The notes: generated by a model not told the origin, from the letters alone. A DNA stretch of 64,000 nt from Herpetosiphon llansteffanensis (GCF_003205875.1 NZ_PUBZ01000093.1:1-64000), one strand, 5' to 3'. Positions 53,408 to 62,489 are shown, counted from the first letter of the stretch. Translations and numbers: made by a program.

Positions 53408-55137
53408 CCACTTTTGATCACTATCAAGCACCCGATGCCCCGATTGCTGCAACCACGGTTGCCTGGAATATGTATGGGGCTGGGGTTGAGAATATTGGGC
53501 GCGATGCCCTACCTGAAACCTTTGCCGTGAGCGAGCCTGCCGATAATCAGCTATTGGTGCGGGTTGATGCGGTCGGCATGTGCTTCTCCGATGTTAAATT
53601 GATTCAGCAGGGTGGTCGCCATCCCAAGCTGTATAATCGCGATTTGGCCAGCGAGCCAACCCGCTTGGGCCACGAAGCAGCCTTAACCGTGCTCAAAGTT
53701 GGCAAAGATCTGCAAGATCTGTATCAGCCAGGTCAGCGTTTGGCGATTCAGCCCGATATTTACCAAGATGGTATGAGCACGGCCTATGGCTACACGATTC
53801 CTGGTGGCCTGACCCAATTTCATGTGCTTGGCGATGAAGTGCTGAATGCAGACGATGGAGCCTATGTGCTGCCAATTGGCGCGGGTATGGGCTACGCCGA
53901 AACCGCCTTGACCGAGCCATGGGCCTGTGTCGAAGGAGCCTACACCCAGCGCCGCCTCCTCCAACTCAAGGAAGGTGGCACATTGTGGATTATTGGCAAC
54001 GCTGATGATCAAACCAGCTACAGTTTTAGCAGTGGCCTTGCTGCGCCAGCCAGAATTATTTTGACTGATGTGCCGCAGCAAGTGCGCGAACTTGTGCAGC
54101 AAACCAGCAAGGCCGAAATTCTGGTGCGCGATGGCCTGAGCATTGATGATTACGCCGCACTGAGCAGCGAATTGACTAGCAACCAAGGCTTTGACGATGT
54201 GATCGTGCTTGATCCACGCTCTGCTAACCAAATTAGCGCCGCAGCCCGCTTGGTTGCCCGACGTGGCACGTTTAATTTGGTTGGCCAAACTGCGCTCGAT
54301 GGTTTGCCAGAGATCGATGTTGGGCGAATTCACTACGATTATATTGCCTATGTTGGCACAAGCGGCCCTGAAATTAGCGCAGCCTATGGCGAGCAACGCA
54401 ATCGCTGCGATTTACAACCAAATGGCGTGGCGGTCTTTGTTGGTGCTGGCGGGCCGATGGGCCAAATGCACGTCCAGCGGGCGATTGAATTGCCTAATGG
54501 GCCACGCACCATCATTGCAACCGATGTCAACGACGATCGGCTGCGGGCCTTGGATCGATTATTTCGGAGTTTAGCAGAGGCTCGGGGCAAACGCTTGGTG
54601 CTGATCAACCCAACGCTTGAAAACTCGTTGCATGCCACAGTTATGCTCGAAAGCAACGATTTGGGTGCTGATGATGTGATTGTCAGCGTGCCAAGTGGTC
54701 CGTTGATGGGCGATGCAGCAACTTTGTTAGCCCCAAATGGCATGTTGGTGTTGTTTGCTGGTGTGCCAAATGGCACCTTTGCACCCTTGAATTTGAGCAA
54801 TGTCTATTTGGCCAATGCTCAATTTACAGGTACATCTGGCTCGCGGATTAGCGACCAAGCAACGGTAATTCAAAAAACGCTTGCTGGCGAGCTATCGCCA
54901 AATCGTTCGGTGGCGGCAGTTGGTGGCATCGAAGCGGCGCTCGATGGTGTTAAAGCCATGATGGCCGGAACCTATGCAGGCAAAGTTGTGATTTTTCCAC
55001 AGTTGAGTGGCTTGCCGCTGACCGGAATTGATCAGTTGCACAGCATTTGCCCTGAAGTAGCTGCTAAACTGGGCGAAGGCAATGTCTGGAATCCTGAAGC
55101 AGAACAAGCCTTGATTGAACACTTCTGGCAAGGCTAA
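53404..55137 (+). CDS. Zinc-type MDR dehydrogenase, probable polyol-phosphate dehydrogenase
   Basis: 577 residues, longer than the usual ~350-410. The N-terminal GroES-like half has VGMCFSDVK (Zn Cys), LGHEAAL and EPWACVEGAY; a first nucleotide-like domain lies at ~190-330, and a second Rossmann fold starts with VFVGAGGPMGQMHVQ near residue 348. It resembles L-sorbose-1-phosphate reductase-like proteins. Its place as last gene in a mannitol PTS operon, ATGA-coupled to HPr-EI, suggests oxidation of mannitol-1-phosphate or a similar polyol phosphate, replacing MtlD. The exact substrate is inference. Confidence 0.75.
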   Translation: MTTFDHYQAPDAPIAATTVAWNMYGAGVENIGRDALPETFAVSEPADNQLLVRVDAVGMCFSDVKLIQQGGRHPKLYNRDLASEPTRLGHEAALTVLKVGKDLQDLYQPGQRLAIQPDIYQDGMSTAYGYTIPGGLTQFHVLGDEVLNADDGAYVLPIGAGMGYAETALTEPWACVEGAYTQRRLLQLKEGGTLWIIGNADDQTSYSFSSGLAAPARIILTDVPQQVRELVQQTSKAEILVRDGLSIDDYAALSSELTSNQGFDDVIVLDPRSANQISAAARLVARRGTFNLVGQTALDGLPEIDVGRIHYDYIAYVGTSGPEISAAYGEQRNRCDLQPNGVAVFVGAGGPMGQMHVQRAIELPNGPRTIIATDVNDDRLRALDRLFRSLAEARGKRLVLINPTLENSLHATVMLESNDLGADDVIVSVPSGPLMGDAATLLAPNGMLVLFAGVPNGTFAPLNLSNVYLANAQFTGTSGSRISDQATVIQKTLAGELSPNRSVAAVGGIEAALDGVKAMMAGTYAGKVVIFPQLSGLPLTGIDQLHSICPEVAAKLGEGNVWNPEAEQALIEHFWQG

Positions 55138-55155
55138 ATGGGTCTAGCGCCTAAA

Positions 55156-55356
55156 TGTACTGGTACATCACGTTAACCATTGTCTGATCCCCTCACCCCA
55201 ACCCCGCTCCCGTGGCGCGGGCGAGGGGCTTTAACGCCGTGGTTCACCCCCAATTCCTTCGTGAAAACCGATGCTCCCCCTCGCCCACGTTCAGTGGGAG
55301 AGGGGGCTGGGGGGTGAGGGCATGCTGCTTGTTGTTAATCCAATGTACCAATACAC
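55156..55356. repeat. MITE-like element, copy 5
   Basis: Termini TGTACTGGTACATCACGTTAACCA and the inverse TTAATCCAATGTACCAATACA. Inner arms are CCCCTCACCCCAACCCC...GGCGAGGGGC and CCCCCTCGCCCACG...GGGGGGTGAGGG. About 200 bp. It is the most complete copy in the window. Confidence 0.82.
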
Positions 55357-55366
55357 CTAACGCTTG

Positions 55367-55402
55367 AGCCAGTTCCTTAGAACATAAGGAACTGGCTTTT
55401 TT
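55367..55402 (+). terminator. Rho-independent terminator
   Basis: AGCCAGTTCCTTA at 55367-55379 pairs perfectly with TAAGGAACTGGCT at 55385-55397, then TTTTTT. It probably ends the mannitol operon beyond the repeat element. Confidence 0.88.
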
Positions 55403-55426
55403 GATGGCGATTTTTAAGCTAAAAGC

Positions 55427-55466
55427 AGAACTCCTTGTTCATAGTTAACTACGAACAAGGAGTTCT
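55427..55466 (-). terminator. Hairpin downstream of tRNA-His
   Basis: AGAACTCCTTGTTC at 55427-55440 and GAACAAGGAGTTCT at 55453-55466 pair perfectly. On the minus strand GCTTTTAG follows. It lies 6 bp past the tRNA 3' end. Confidence 0.8.
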
Positions 55467-55471
55467 TTTAA

Positions 55472-55547
55472 TGGGGTGGCTAAAGGGGCTCGAACCCTCA
55501 ACATCCTCAGCCACAGTGAGGCGCTCTGCCATTGAGCTATAGCCACC
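55472..55547 (-). tRNA. tRNA-His (anticodon GTG)
   Basis: 76 nt including an encoded CCA. The 5' end GGTGGCTATAGC includes the extra G at position -1, the hallmark of tRNA-His. The anticodon stem CCTCA/TGAGG encloses CTGTGGC, anticodon GTG. The T arm is GAGGG-TTCGAGC-CCCTT. Strong promoter upstream and a hairpin downstream. Confidence 0.95.
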
Positions 55548-55579
55548 ATATTTGTTGCCTCATTTACTAAGGCGTTGAG

Positions 55580-55608
55580 ATTATAGCACGATTCGCTTGG
55601 CATGTCAA
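55580..55608 (-). promoter_or_regulatory. Consensus sigma-70 promoter of tRNA-His
   Basis: On the minus strand TTGACA (55608-55603), 17 bp, TATAAT (55585-55580): an exact consensus with ideal spacing, about 33 bp before the tRNA. Confidence 0.9.
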
Positions 55609-55769
55609 ATTGCCCCAAGCGTCTCGACCAGTGGCATGCTGCTACTTGAGACACGGCTAAAAATCAGCTTAAAAATCGTAGCAAATTGCTTAGCGACAGC
55701 CCAAAAAGGCTGTGGTAGACTGGCCATGGTGCTGTCCGATTATCCGCAGCAAAACCAAAGGAGGCCTTG

Positions 55770-57167
55770 ATGCGTCGAATAATTGCTGTTGCTTTACTGG
55801 TTGGCTTGATTGCTGCTTGCAGTTCCAATTGGGCTGGGCCGCCAACTGCCCAGAGCACACCCGCCAATCCGACCAATTTTCCACCGACTCCCCAAAGCTC
55901 GCCAAATATTGGCCAATGCCCAGTTTTTCCGCTTGATAATGTTTGGAATACGCCAATCGACAATTTGCCAGTGCACCCGCGTTCGAGCCAGTATATTGCC
56001 AGCATTGGCGCGAGCGAAAGCCTGCACCCCGATTTTGGCGCAGGCCAATGGAATGGCGGTGCAATTGGCATTCCATTTGTGGTTGTGCCCGCCAATCAAC
56101 CAACCGTGACCGTGAATTTTGTCGATTATCCCGATGAGAGCGATCCAACCACGGGCGCAGGCCAATATCCCGTGCCGCCGAATGCGCCGCGCGAACATGG
56201 CAGCGACCATCATGTGTTGGTGGTGCGTGAGGGCGAGTGTAAACTCTACGAACTCTACAATGCGACCAAAATCAACGATACCACTTGGAATGCGAGCAAT
56301 GGCGCGATGTTCGATTTGCGTTCGAATGCGCTACGGCCTGCAAGTTGGACTTCGGCAGATGCAGCTGGTTTGCCAATTTTGCCTGGTTTAGTGCGCTACG
56401 AAGAGGTACAGGCAGGCGAAATTCGCCATGCAATTCGCTTTACGATTCAGCGTTCGCAAAAAGCCTATGTTTGGCCCGCCCGCCATTTTGCCTCGTCGCT
56501 TACCGACTTGAATCTGCCACCGATGGGCATGCGTTTTCGGCTTAAAGCCGCGTTCGATATTTCGGGCTTTTCCAGCGAGGTGCAAGTTATTTTACGCGCC
56601 ATGCAACGCTATGGCATCATTGTGGCCGATAATGGCTCGGATTGGTATATTTCCGGCGCGCCGCATCCAAATTGGGATGATAGCGATTTGGGCAGTGCCT
56701 TTGATCAAATTCGGGGCGAGCATTTCGAGGCCGTTGATAGCTCCAGCTTGCAGCTTAACGCCGATTCGGCGGCGGTTGTGGCCAGTGCTGCTCCGCAACC
56801 AAACAAGCTGGCCGAATTTGGCGCTGTTGATCAAGGCCAAGCGTTGCGCTATGCAATTACCGTGGTTGGCACGGGCAGTTCGCAAACGATGAATGATCAA
56901 TTGCCAGCAGGCTTGACGATTGTGCCTAACAGCGCAATGATTAATCCAAGCACGTTGCCAGCGCCAACAATGAGTAATAATAGCGTGCAATGGAGTGGCA
57001 CAATTCCCAATTCGCAGAGCGCCGTAATTAGCTTTCGCGCCACCGTCAGCACCAATGAGCGCCGCGTAATTGTCAATACAGCCCAGATTAATAGTCGTAG
57101 CGTGCAGGCCAGCATTATTGCCAACGGCTATCGGGTTTGGTCGCCATTAGTGCGTAAAATTAAATAG
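55770..57167 (+). CDS. Lipoprotein with DUF11-like C-terminal domain
   Basis: 465 residues. Lipobox LIAAC at about residues 15-19, then a Pro/Thr/Ser-rich linker. Residues ~45-330 form an unassigned outer domain (CPVFPLDNVWNTPIDNLPVHPRS, then a HGSDHHVLVV strand and RHAIRFTI). Residues ~350-455 resemble a DUF11/CARDB-like beta domain (LRYAITVVGTG, LPAGLTIVP, NTAQI). It ends YRVWSPLVRKIK, similar to the C-terminal motif of other Chloroflexi surface proteins. ATG 55770 follows AAAGGAGG by 5 bp; a TTG one codon earlier is in frame. The next gene starts 8 bp later. Confidence 0.7.
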   Translation: MRRIIAVALLVGLIAACSSNWAGPPTAQSTPANPTNFPPTPQSSPNIGQCPVFPLDNVWNTPIDNLPVHPRSSQYIASIGASESLHPDFGAGQWNGGAIGIPFVVVPANQPTVTVNFVDYPDESDPTTGAGQYPVPPNAPREHGSDHHVLVVREGECKLYELYNATKINDTTWNASNGAMFDLRSNALRPASWTSADAAGLPILPGLVRYEEVQAGEIRHAIRFTIQRSQKAYVWPARHFASSLTDLNLPPMGMRFRLKAAFDISGFSSEVQVILRAMQRYGIIVADNGSDWYISGAPHPNWDDSDLGSAFDQIRGEHFEAVDSSSLQLNADSAAVVASAAPQPNKLAEFGAVDQGQALRYAITVVGTGSSQTMNDQLPAGLTIVPNSAMINPSTLPAPTMSNNSVQWSGTIPNSQSAVISFRATVSTNERRVIVNTAQINSRSVQASIIANGYRVWSPLVRKIK

Positions 57168-57175
57168 GAGGTTGT

Positions 57176-58324
57176 GTGAACCAATTTGAGCCGATTTATC
57201 ATCCTGAAAGTCGCCCGCTTAGCCTCTGGCTTGCCCCAAATAGCGCGCCTGCCCGAGCTGATTTGGCGCGTGAATGTCGGGTGCGTGGTTTGGTTATCGA
57301 ACGTGATCCTAGCCATGCAGCAAGCGAAATTCGTGAGCAAATAGCAGCGAGCCAAGGGGTTGTGCTCTATCTTGATTCACTCGACGTAACGATTGATCAG
57401 CCGCTTGGGGTGGCGATTCTGTATTTGCAAGAACATCCCGAAACCCCGTGGTGGCTAGTTTGTGACGAGGTGGAAATTGCCGAAGTTCGTGAAGCAGCGA
57501 ACTTTCAATATTTGCCGTTTACGCAATTACAACACAGCTGGCAGCTTGATCAGCATAACCCCGTTCAGGTAGCGCAAGCATTATTGAAGGTCGTTTTTCA
57601 GCGTTTTATGCGCCAAAATAACCCTTCGTGGCTGAGCCTACTTGCATGTACCTATAACGCTGCACCAGCCAAAGGAGCGCATATCGCGCTTGATTGGAGC
57701 GATTGGACGCAGAATAATGCAATTGATACCGCTGCCTGGCCGATCATCCAGCAGGCCATTATTGATGTTAAAAATGTGATTGTTGGCCAAGCGATTGAGC
57801 GCTTATTGATTCTGCCACGAGTTCACTTAACCGCAGCGTTCTTGATTGGGGCGGTTTTTAATACCCGTTTGGCAAGCATCAATCAGTGTTGGGTCGCTAA
57901 TGAATTTCGTGAGCTTCAATGGTGGAATTGCAACGACCAAGGTACTGCTCATGGCATTAGCGCAGTGCGAACTCAGCTTGAGCAAGGCTCTGAGCTGAGT
58001 TTGGAATGGGCGATTACCCAACCAGTTGCAACCGTGAAAGTGCCGATTGATCGTTATATTGAGCAGCATTTGGCTGGGCAACTCAAGCAACGCCTGCTCT
58101 ATAGCCGTGATGGCATCGATTCAAGCAAGCGCGCCAGTGCTGTGGCCCAACTCTTTCGCAGCGAGCTGCTGGCCAATCCTGCTTCGCTTGTGCATTGCTT
58201 TGCGGCACTGCCTGCTGCTTTGGCGGTCTGCTTTGGGCGGCAATTGAATGCTTGCCCGCCATTGCAATGTTACGAATTAAAGGGCCGCAGCGATTACGTA
58301 CCATCATGGATTATCAAGGCCTAG
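57176..58324 (+). CDS. TIR-like + SAVED domain protein (CBASS-effector-like)
   Basis: 382 residues. Residues ~15-120 form a Rossmann-like domain resembling a TIR: LSLWLAP, a helix, GLVIERDPS, IREQIAASQGVVLYLDS and PWWLVCD; the NAD-cleaving Glu cannot be fixed with certainty. Residues ~165-380 match a SAVED sensor: RVHLTAAFLIGAVFNTR, a LQWW Trp, and the C-terminal signature VHCFAALPAALAVCFGRQLN followed by LQCYE and YVPSWI. SAVED domains bind cyclic oligonucleotides from CD-NTases or CRISPR and switch on a fused effector. No CD-NTase is near. GTG after TAGGAGG; cotranscribed with the lipoprotein upstream. The SAVED call is firm, the TIR call less so. Confidence 0.68.
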   Translation: MNQFEPIYHPESRPLSLWLAPNSAPARADLARECRVRGLVIERDPSHAASEIREQIAASQGVVLYLDSLDVTIDQPLGVAILYLQEHPETPWWLVCDEVEIAEVREAANFQYLPFTQLQHSWQLDQHNPVQVAQALLKVVFQRFMRQNNPSWLSLLACTYNAAPAKGAHIALDWSDWTQNNAIDTAAWPIIQQAIIDVKNVIVGQAIERLLILPRVHLTAAFLIGAVFNTRLASINQCWVANEFRELQWWNCNDQGTAHGISAVRTQLEQGSELSLEWAITQPVATVKVPIDRYIEQHLAGQLKQRLLYSRDGIDSSKRASAVAQLFRSELLANPASLVHCFAALPAALAVCFGRQLNACPPLQCYELKGRSDYVPSWIIKA

Positions 58325-58326
58325 AC

Positions 58327-58357
58327 TTGCCACCAAGTGCGCAGAATATGCTATACT
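58327..58357 (+). promoter_or_regulatory. Promoter of tRNA-Arg
   Basis: Extended -10 TGCTATACT (TATACT at 58352-58357), with a TTGCCA at 58327-58332, 19 bp away. It overlaps the end of the SAVED gene. Confidence 0.65.
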
Positions 58358-58393
58358 CTAGGGGTCGTGGCAAGCCATGATCCCTCAACATTG

Positions 58394-58470
58394 GCGGGCG
58401 TAGCTCAGTTGGATAGAGCATCGGTCTTCTAAACCGACGGTCGTGGGTTCGAGTCCCGCCGTCCGTGCCA
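58394..58470 (+). tRNA. tRNA-Arg (anticodon TCT)
   Basis: 77 nt with encoded CCA. Acceptor GCGGGCG/CGTCCGT has two G-T pairs. D loop AGTTGGATA, anticodon stem TCGGT/ACCGA around CTTCTAA gives TCT, which reads AGA/AGG. T arm GTGGG-TTCGAGT-CCCGC. Confidence 0.95.
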
Positions 58471-58523
58471 ATCCCTTTTTTTGCAAACATTAGCGGGCAA
58501 ATTCAAAAGCAAACGAGCTATCC

Positions 58524-58892
58524 ATGCAGCGCTGGCAGATTGCTACGCCATTAAGTGGCTGTTTTTCACCCAGAATTAATTATGCTGGCAGGCCATTTTG
58601 GTGTGCTTTTGATTACCATGTAGTCAATGAGCCAACGCTCGATCGGCTGATGGTCGTGGCTTCACAGGCAGCAACTGAGCCAACTCTGATATGGTTTCCT
58701 CAGCTGCGCGCAGGCATGGAAGCTTGTTGGCAACAACTTGCCAACGACGGGGTGCTGTTCGTCGGCGTTTGCATCACGATTGAGCATATTGCGACCCACC
58801 CAATTGATACAACTGCGCAAGGCTGTCAATACTATGGTTCGGCCTTTCTGGCGTGGCTTTTTCGTGAGCATGCGTACATCAGCTCACCATAA
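58524..58892 (+). CDS. Hypothetical protein, 122 aa
   Basis: I do not recognise it. Alternating strands and helices (PFWCAFDYHVV, PTLIWFPQLRAGM, GVLFVGVCITIEH) with five Cys. The C-terminal SAFLAWLFREHAYI is amphipathic. There is no strong ribosome binding site. Only 53 bp separate it from the tRNA. Weak evidence that it is a real gene comes from length and codon use. Confidence 0.45.
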   Translation: MQRWQIATPLSGCFSPRINYAGRPFWCAFDYHVVNEPTLDRLMVVASQAATEPTLIWFPQLRAGMEACWQQLANDGVLFVGVCITIEHIATHPIDTTAQGCQYYGSAFLAWLFREHAYISSP

Positions 58893-58896
58893 TGCT

Positions 58897-59292
58897 TCAT
58901 TGCCCTGCTTCAACCCTCGCCCAATACGCTTCATAGCCAAAAAATAGCACGATGCCAATTGCATAACTCACAAGATCCCAGTAATTAAATGTGGTTCCTA
59001 GCAGCAGCGCCATGAGCTGGATCAAGCTGTTTTCATGGCTGCGCATAGCGAGCGGAATGCCAGTTTGTTGAAACAGCTCAATCAGCACCACCAGGCCAAA
59101 GCCAATTAGCGCTGCCTTGGCAAGCGTTAGCCTCGGCGCAAACACAAGCAACAGCATAAACAGCATTGCTGCATAGAGCGCATCGCCAAGATAGTTGTCG
59201 AATAATGCGAATCCGGTCGCAATCAGCCGCGAGCCGATGCCACTTAGGATAATCACGCCAAGCACAATAATTCGGCGGGTTGTTGGCTTCAT
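58897..59292 (-). CDS. DUF2809-like membrane protein
   Basis: 131 residues with four membrane helices. GDALYAAMLFMLLLVFAP and VVLIELFQQTGIPLA, then YAIGIVLFF, match the DUF2809 family of small membrane proteins of unknown function. ATG at 59292 has GGAG 9 bp before it; a TTG 17 codons earlier is in frame but has no site. It overlaps no neighbour and converges with the unknown ORF. Confidence 0.75.
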   Translation of the reverse strand: MKPTTRRIIVLGVIILSGIGSRLIATGFALFDNYLGDALYAAMLFMLLLVFAPRLTLAKAALIGFGLVVLIELFQQTGIPLAMRSHENSLIQLMALLLGTTFNYWDLVSYAIGIVLFFGYEAYWARVEAGQ

Positions 59293-59390
59293 CAAACTGT
59301 GCTCCAAGCATTGATCAATTGAGAAATTGCTGCCAACCAGCAACGATGAAGCCCTCTATTTCCCTATTGACCTGTTAGCGGTGATGCAGG

Positions 59391-59408
59391 AACATGTGCG
59401 CACATGTT
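59391..59408. promoter_or_regulatory. 18-bp perfect palindrome
   Basis: AACATGTGCGCACATGTT lies between the divergent DUF2809 and beta-propeller genes. It is a candidate operator for either. Confidence 0.5.
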
Positions 59409-59469
59409 GGCCCTGTTTGCGTATGCTCAAACAAGACTTCTTTGCTTAATCGAGAGGATATGATTAATT

Positions 59470-61797
59470 ATGCGTTCTACTCTGCGTTTGTCAATTGGCT
59501 TCGTGAGCGTGGCGCTGCTTGCGCTGAGCAGCCTTTTGGGCGTGAATGCGCGCCAACCAGCCAGCAGCGTACCAATAAGCGGCACTTGGGATAGTAGTTT
59601 TGGCCAAAGCTTACAGCAACCAGCAACAATCTCCTCGCTAACGATCGATCCTATCACTGGTGAACTGTATGTGCTTGGGGATTTTCACTCGGTTAATGGT
59701 CAAGCGATTAATGGATTAACCAAATGGGATGGAGCCGCTTGGACAAACTACAATTTGCATGCAGATGACATCAATAAAATTCGCGCCGTCGCAACCTATA
59801 GCGATACACTTTACGTGGCTGGCCAATTTACGAACCTGCAAAATCGTCAAATCAATGCTATTGCAACTTGGGATGGAACGAATTTTCAGGCCTTTGGCGA
59901 AGGCCTATGGGGAACGCTTGAGCAAGAATTCGCCGAGCCAATTGCCTATGCACTCCATGTCTATAGCGATACGCTGTATATTGGTGGCAACTTTAGTGGC
60001 TTTAATGGGTGGCAGTCATTTGGGGTTGCTCAATGGAATGGGACAGTCAAACCTCAACCTATCGAGTTCAACGATACGGTCAGTAGCTTTATCAGCACGC
60101 CTGAGGGCTTAGTTGCTGCTGGAGACTTTTGGAAGTTCAACTTCCAACCTGCACAGCTTGCGCGACTAGAACAAAATCAATGGGTTCCGATTAATTTTGG
60201 CTGGCCCACGATGTATTTACAAGCTTATACAATTGGTACCAGCACCTACCTTGTCACGCGATCGTGGTATGCGCCCTTTCAAAGCCAAGTGTATCGCTGG
60301 CACAATAGTCAACGTGAGTTGATTGGGCCAACCCATCCTGGGCCAATTAATGCGTTGGTTGGCTTTGATAATAGGTTGTATATGCAAAGTGACAATCAGC
60401 TTTGGGTTTTGAACCAAGATCAATGGGTTCCAGCCCAATTACCTTTTGCAATTACCAAGCTTACTGCATTAGCCTCAGATGGTGAAACGCTCTATCTTGG
60501 TGGCCATATGACGCTTGATGGTCAGCCTCAGCAGTTGGTCGCGTGGGATGGCAGCACCGCCCAAGGGCTTGGGAGCTTTCTTGGCAAGCAGAATGTTCAG
60601 GCCATCGCTGGCGATGTTGGCCAACCACTGATTACGACCAAGCATATCACCGCCAGCAATTCGGGCACGATTCAGCGCTGGAATGGCAGCCAATGGGATC
60701 TGCTGGCGACTGGCGATACAACCGTTAGTAATGCTCAATTGCACAGCTTGGGCCAACAAGCCTATGTGCTATTGGAGTATCCCCGTGTTTTGAGTCAAGC
60801 CATCCCAGCCAGTAATATTTGGCATTGGGAAAATAATGCTTGGCAAAGTGGCGTGTTGAGCACAACCGACCACATTAATTGGCATCGATCAGGCCAACAA
60901 CTGTTTACCTATCTTGCACCGCTCCAATCCAATCTCCCAATTACCGGGCTGGTCGAGTTTGATGGTCAAACCCTTAGCCAACGCATCGCTGCTGAATGGT
61001 TTTCAACCTACGATGAACAAATTGTTGTGCATCAAAGCCAATTTTATAAACTTGAGTTTAACGAATTACAATGGAGTTCATTTCTTTCTCTTGCACGCTG
61101 GAATGGTACGACTTGGCAAGATGTAAAAACTCATAGCTTGGGCAAACGTGACTATCATTTTGTCACATGGAACAATCAATTGTACATGGCAACCACTGGT
61201 GGTCGCTTGTATCGCTTTGATCAAGACCTCAATTTGATCGAAATAGCCCAATTTGATGGACCGATTACGACCATGCAAGGCCTCGATGGCGGTGGCTTGT
61301 ATATCGGTGGCGATTTTATGCAGGTCGGTGGCGTAACGACTGGCCCAATTGTGCGCTTTGATGGTACGAGCTTTAGTGGCTTAGCAAGCTATCCAAATGG
61401 GGCGGTTCGCAAGTTGGCGGTTGATTATAACCGACTCTATGTGGCTGGCGATTTTAGCAAAGTTGGCGAGATTGATTCCTTGGGCGTGGCCGTATTCAGC
61501 TTTGCCACACCAGAATTAACCCCAACGCCAACCAATACACCAACCGCCACCAATACGTCGACGGTGACCAATACGCCACTGCCAACCAACACCGCAACGG
61601 CAACCAGCACGCCAACGACGACCGCGACTGTAACCAACACCCGAACGCCAACCAGTACGCCAACGGCAACCAATACACCAACCATAACCGTGACCAGCGT
61701 GCCAACCAACACGCCAAGCGCGACGATTTCGCCAACGCCAAATGCCACGACCTATCGGCTGTATGCGCCAGTGGCAATGGCACGAACCGACCAATAA
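59470..61797 (+). CDS. Secreted beta-propeller protein with Thr/Pro-rich stalk
   Basis: 775 residues. Signal peptide of ~27 residues ending at VNARQ. Residues ~40-675 hold repeated blades of the type LYVAGQF / LYIGGNF / IATWDGT / RWNGSQW, Kelch- or DUF5122-like, with the pattern G-x-F-x-G followed by WDG. Then ~75 residues of [11 protein letters not shown]-type repeats serve as a cell-surface stalk, ending in [14 protein letters not shown], similar to the short C-terminal motif seen in many Chloroflexi secreted proteins. No catalytic site is visible. GAGAGGA precedes the ATG by 11 bp. Binding or adhesion is likely. Confidence 0.75.
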   Translation: MRSTLRLSIGFVSVALLALSSLLGVNARQPASSVPISGTWDSSFGQSLQQPATISSLTIDPITGELYVLGDFHSVNGQAINGLTKWDGAAWTNYNLHADDINKIRAVATYSDTLYVAGQFTNLQNRQINAIATWDGTNFQAFGEGLWGTLEQEFAEPIAYALHVYSDTLYIGGNFSGFNGWQSFGVAQWNGTVKPQPIEFNDTVSSFISTPEGLVAAGDFWKFNFQPAQLARLEQNQWVPINFGWPTMYLQAYTIGTSTYLVTRSWYAPFQSQVYRWHNSQRELIGPTHPGPINALVGFDNRLYMQSDNQLWVLNQDQWVPAQLPFAITKLTALASDGETLYLGGHMTLDGQPQQLVAWDGSTAQGLGSFLGKQNVQAIAGDVGQPLITTKHITASNSGTIQRWNGSQWDLLATGDTTVSNAQLHSLGQQAYVLLEYPRVLSQAIPASNIWHWENNAWQSGVLSTTDHINWHRSGQQLFTYLAPLQSNLPITGLVEFDGQTLSQRIAAEWFSTYDEQIVVHQSQFYKLEFNELQWSSFLSLARWNGTTWQDVKTHSLGKRDYHFVTWNNQLYMATTGGRLYRFDQDLNLIEIAQFDGPITTMQGLDGGGLYIGGDFMQVGGVTTGPIVRFDGTSFSGLASYPNGAVRKLAVDYNRLYVAGDFSKVGEIDSLGVAVFSFATPELTPTPTNTPTATNTSTVTNTPLPTNTATATSTPTTTATVTNTRTPTSTPTATNTPTITVTSVPTNTPSATISPTPNATTYRLYAPVAMARTDQ

Positions 61798-61893
61798 CCT
61801 GCATCATGTGAGGGCTGATTATTCGGGGTGGTACGATTGTTGCTTTATAGCATTGCATAGAAGATGATCTTGTGATTCATATGGAGGACGATG

Positions 61894-62391
61894 ATGACCA
61901 CCCTTAAAACACTCGATGATCTGTTGCATGAACATCTTAGTGATTTGTATGATGCAGAAACCCAAATTCTCGATGCCTTACCGCTGATGGCCAAGCAAGC
62001 GACTGCTCCAGTGTTACGGGCTGCGTTTGAAAAGCATCTGGAAGAAACCAAAGTTCAGCGTGCAACCCTTGATGATATTTTTACCGATCTCGGCAAAAAA
62101 CCATCCGACCACCGTTGTAAAGCGATGGAAGGCATCTTGCGCGAAGGCCAAGATTTCATGAAGGAGAAGGCTGATCCCGAGGTGATGGATGCTGGCTTGA
62201 TTGCAGCAGCCCAACGGGTTGAGCACTATGAAATGGCTGGCTATGGCTGTGTGCGCACCTGGGCCAAACAGCTTGGCATGAATAGTATCGCTGAGCGCTT
62301 GCAAAAAATCCTTGATCAAGAAGGCGAAACTGATCATAATCTCACCAAGATTGCCGAGAAAACGATTAATCGGCGTGCTGTTGGTGAATAA
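61894..62391 (+). CDS. YciF/DUF892 ferritin-like protein
   Basis: 165 residues, close to the family's usual ~165. Four-helix ferritin-like bundle: LHEHLSDLYDAETQIL, FEKHLEETKVQ, AQRVEHYEMAGYG and DQEGETDHNL supply Glu/His ligands for a di-iron site. YciF proteins are stress-induced; their reaction is not known. GGAGGA precedes ATG 61894 by 5 bp; the adjacent ATG at 61891 is an alternative. A hairpin follows. Confidence 0.9.
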   Translation: MTTLKTLDDLLHEHLSDLYDAETQILDALPLMAKQATAPVLRAAFEKHLEETKVQRATLDDIFTDLGKKPSDHRCKAMEGILREGQDFMKEKADPEVMDAGLIAAAQRVEHYEMAGYGCVRTWAKQLGMNSIAERLQKILDQEGETDHNLTKIAEKTINRRAVGE

Positions 62392-62413
62392 GTGTTGATG
62401 TGAATTTCGTTTT

Positions 62414-62457
62414 GCGCAAACCCTCTGTTTCATGCGTTGAAGCAGGGGGTTTGTGCT
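62414..62457 (+). terminator. Hairpin after the yciF-like gene
   Basis: GCGCAAACCCTCTGTTTC and GAAGCAGGGGGTTTGTGC pair with few mismatches. The T run is weak. Confidence 0.7.
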
Positions 62458-62489
62458 TATCAGGAATGCGTGCTCAAGGATGTTCTATG

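Noticed and set aside
58394-58470. tRNA-Arg as an integration site for a mobile island carrying the SAVED gene
   Set aside because: No integrase and no duplicated tRNA 3' end were found in the surrounding few kb.
61500-61750. Long antisense ORFs with Val/Gly or Trp/Arg repeats opposite the TP-rich stalk
   Set aside because: Artefact of the repetitive ACC/CCA codons on the other strand.
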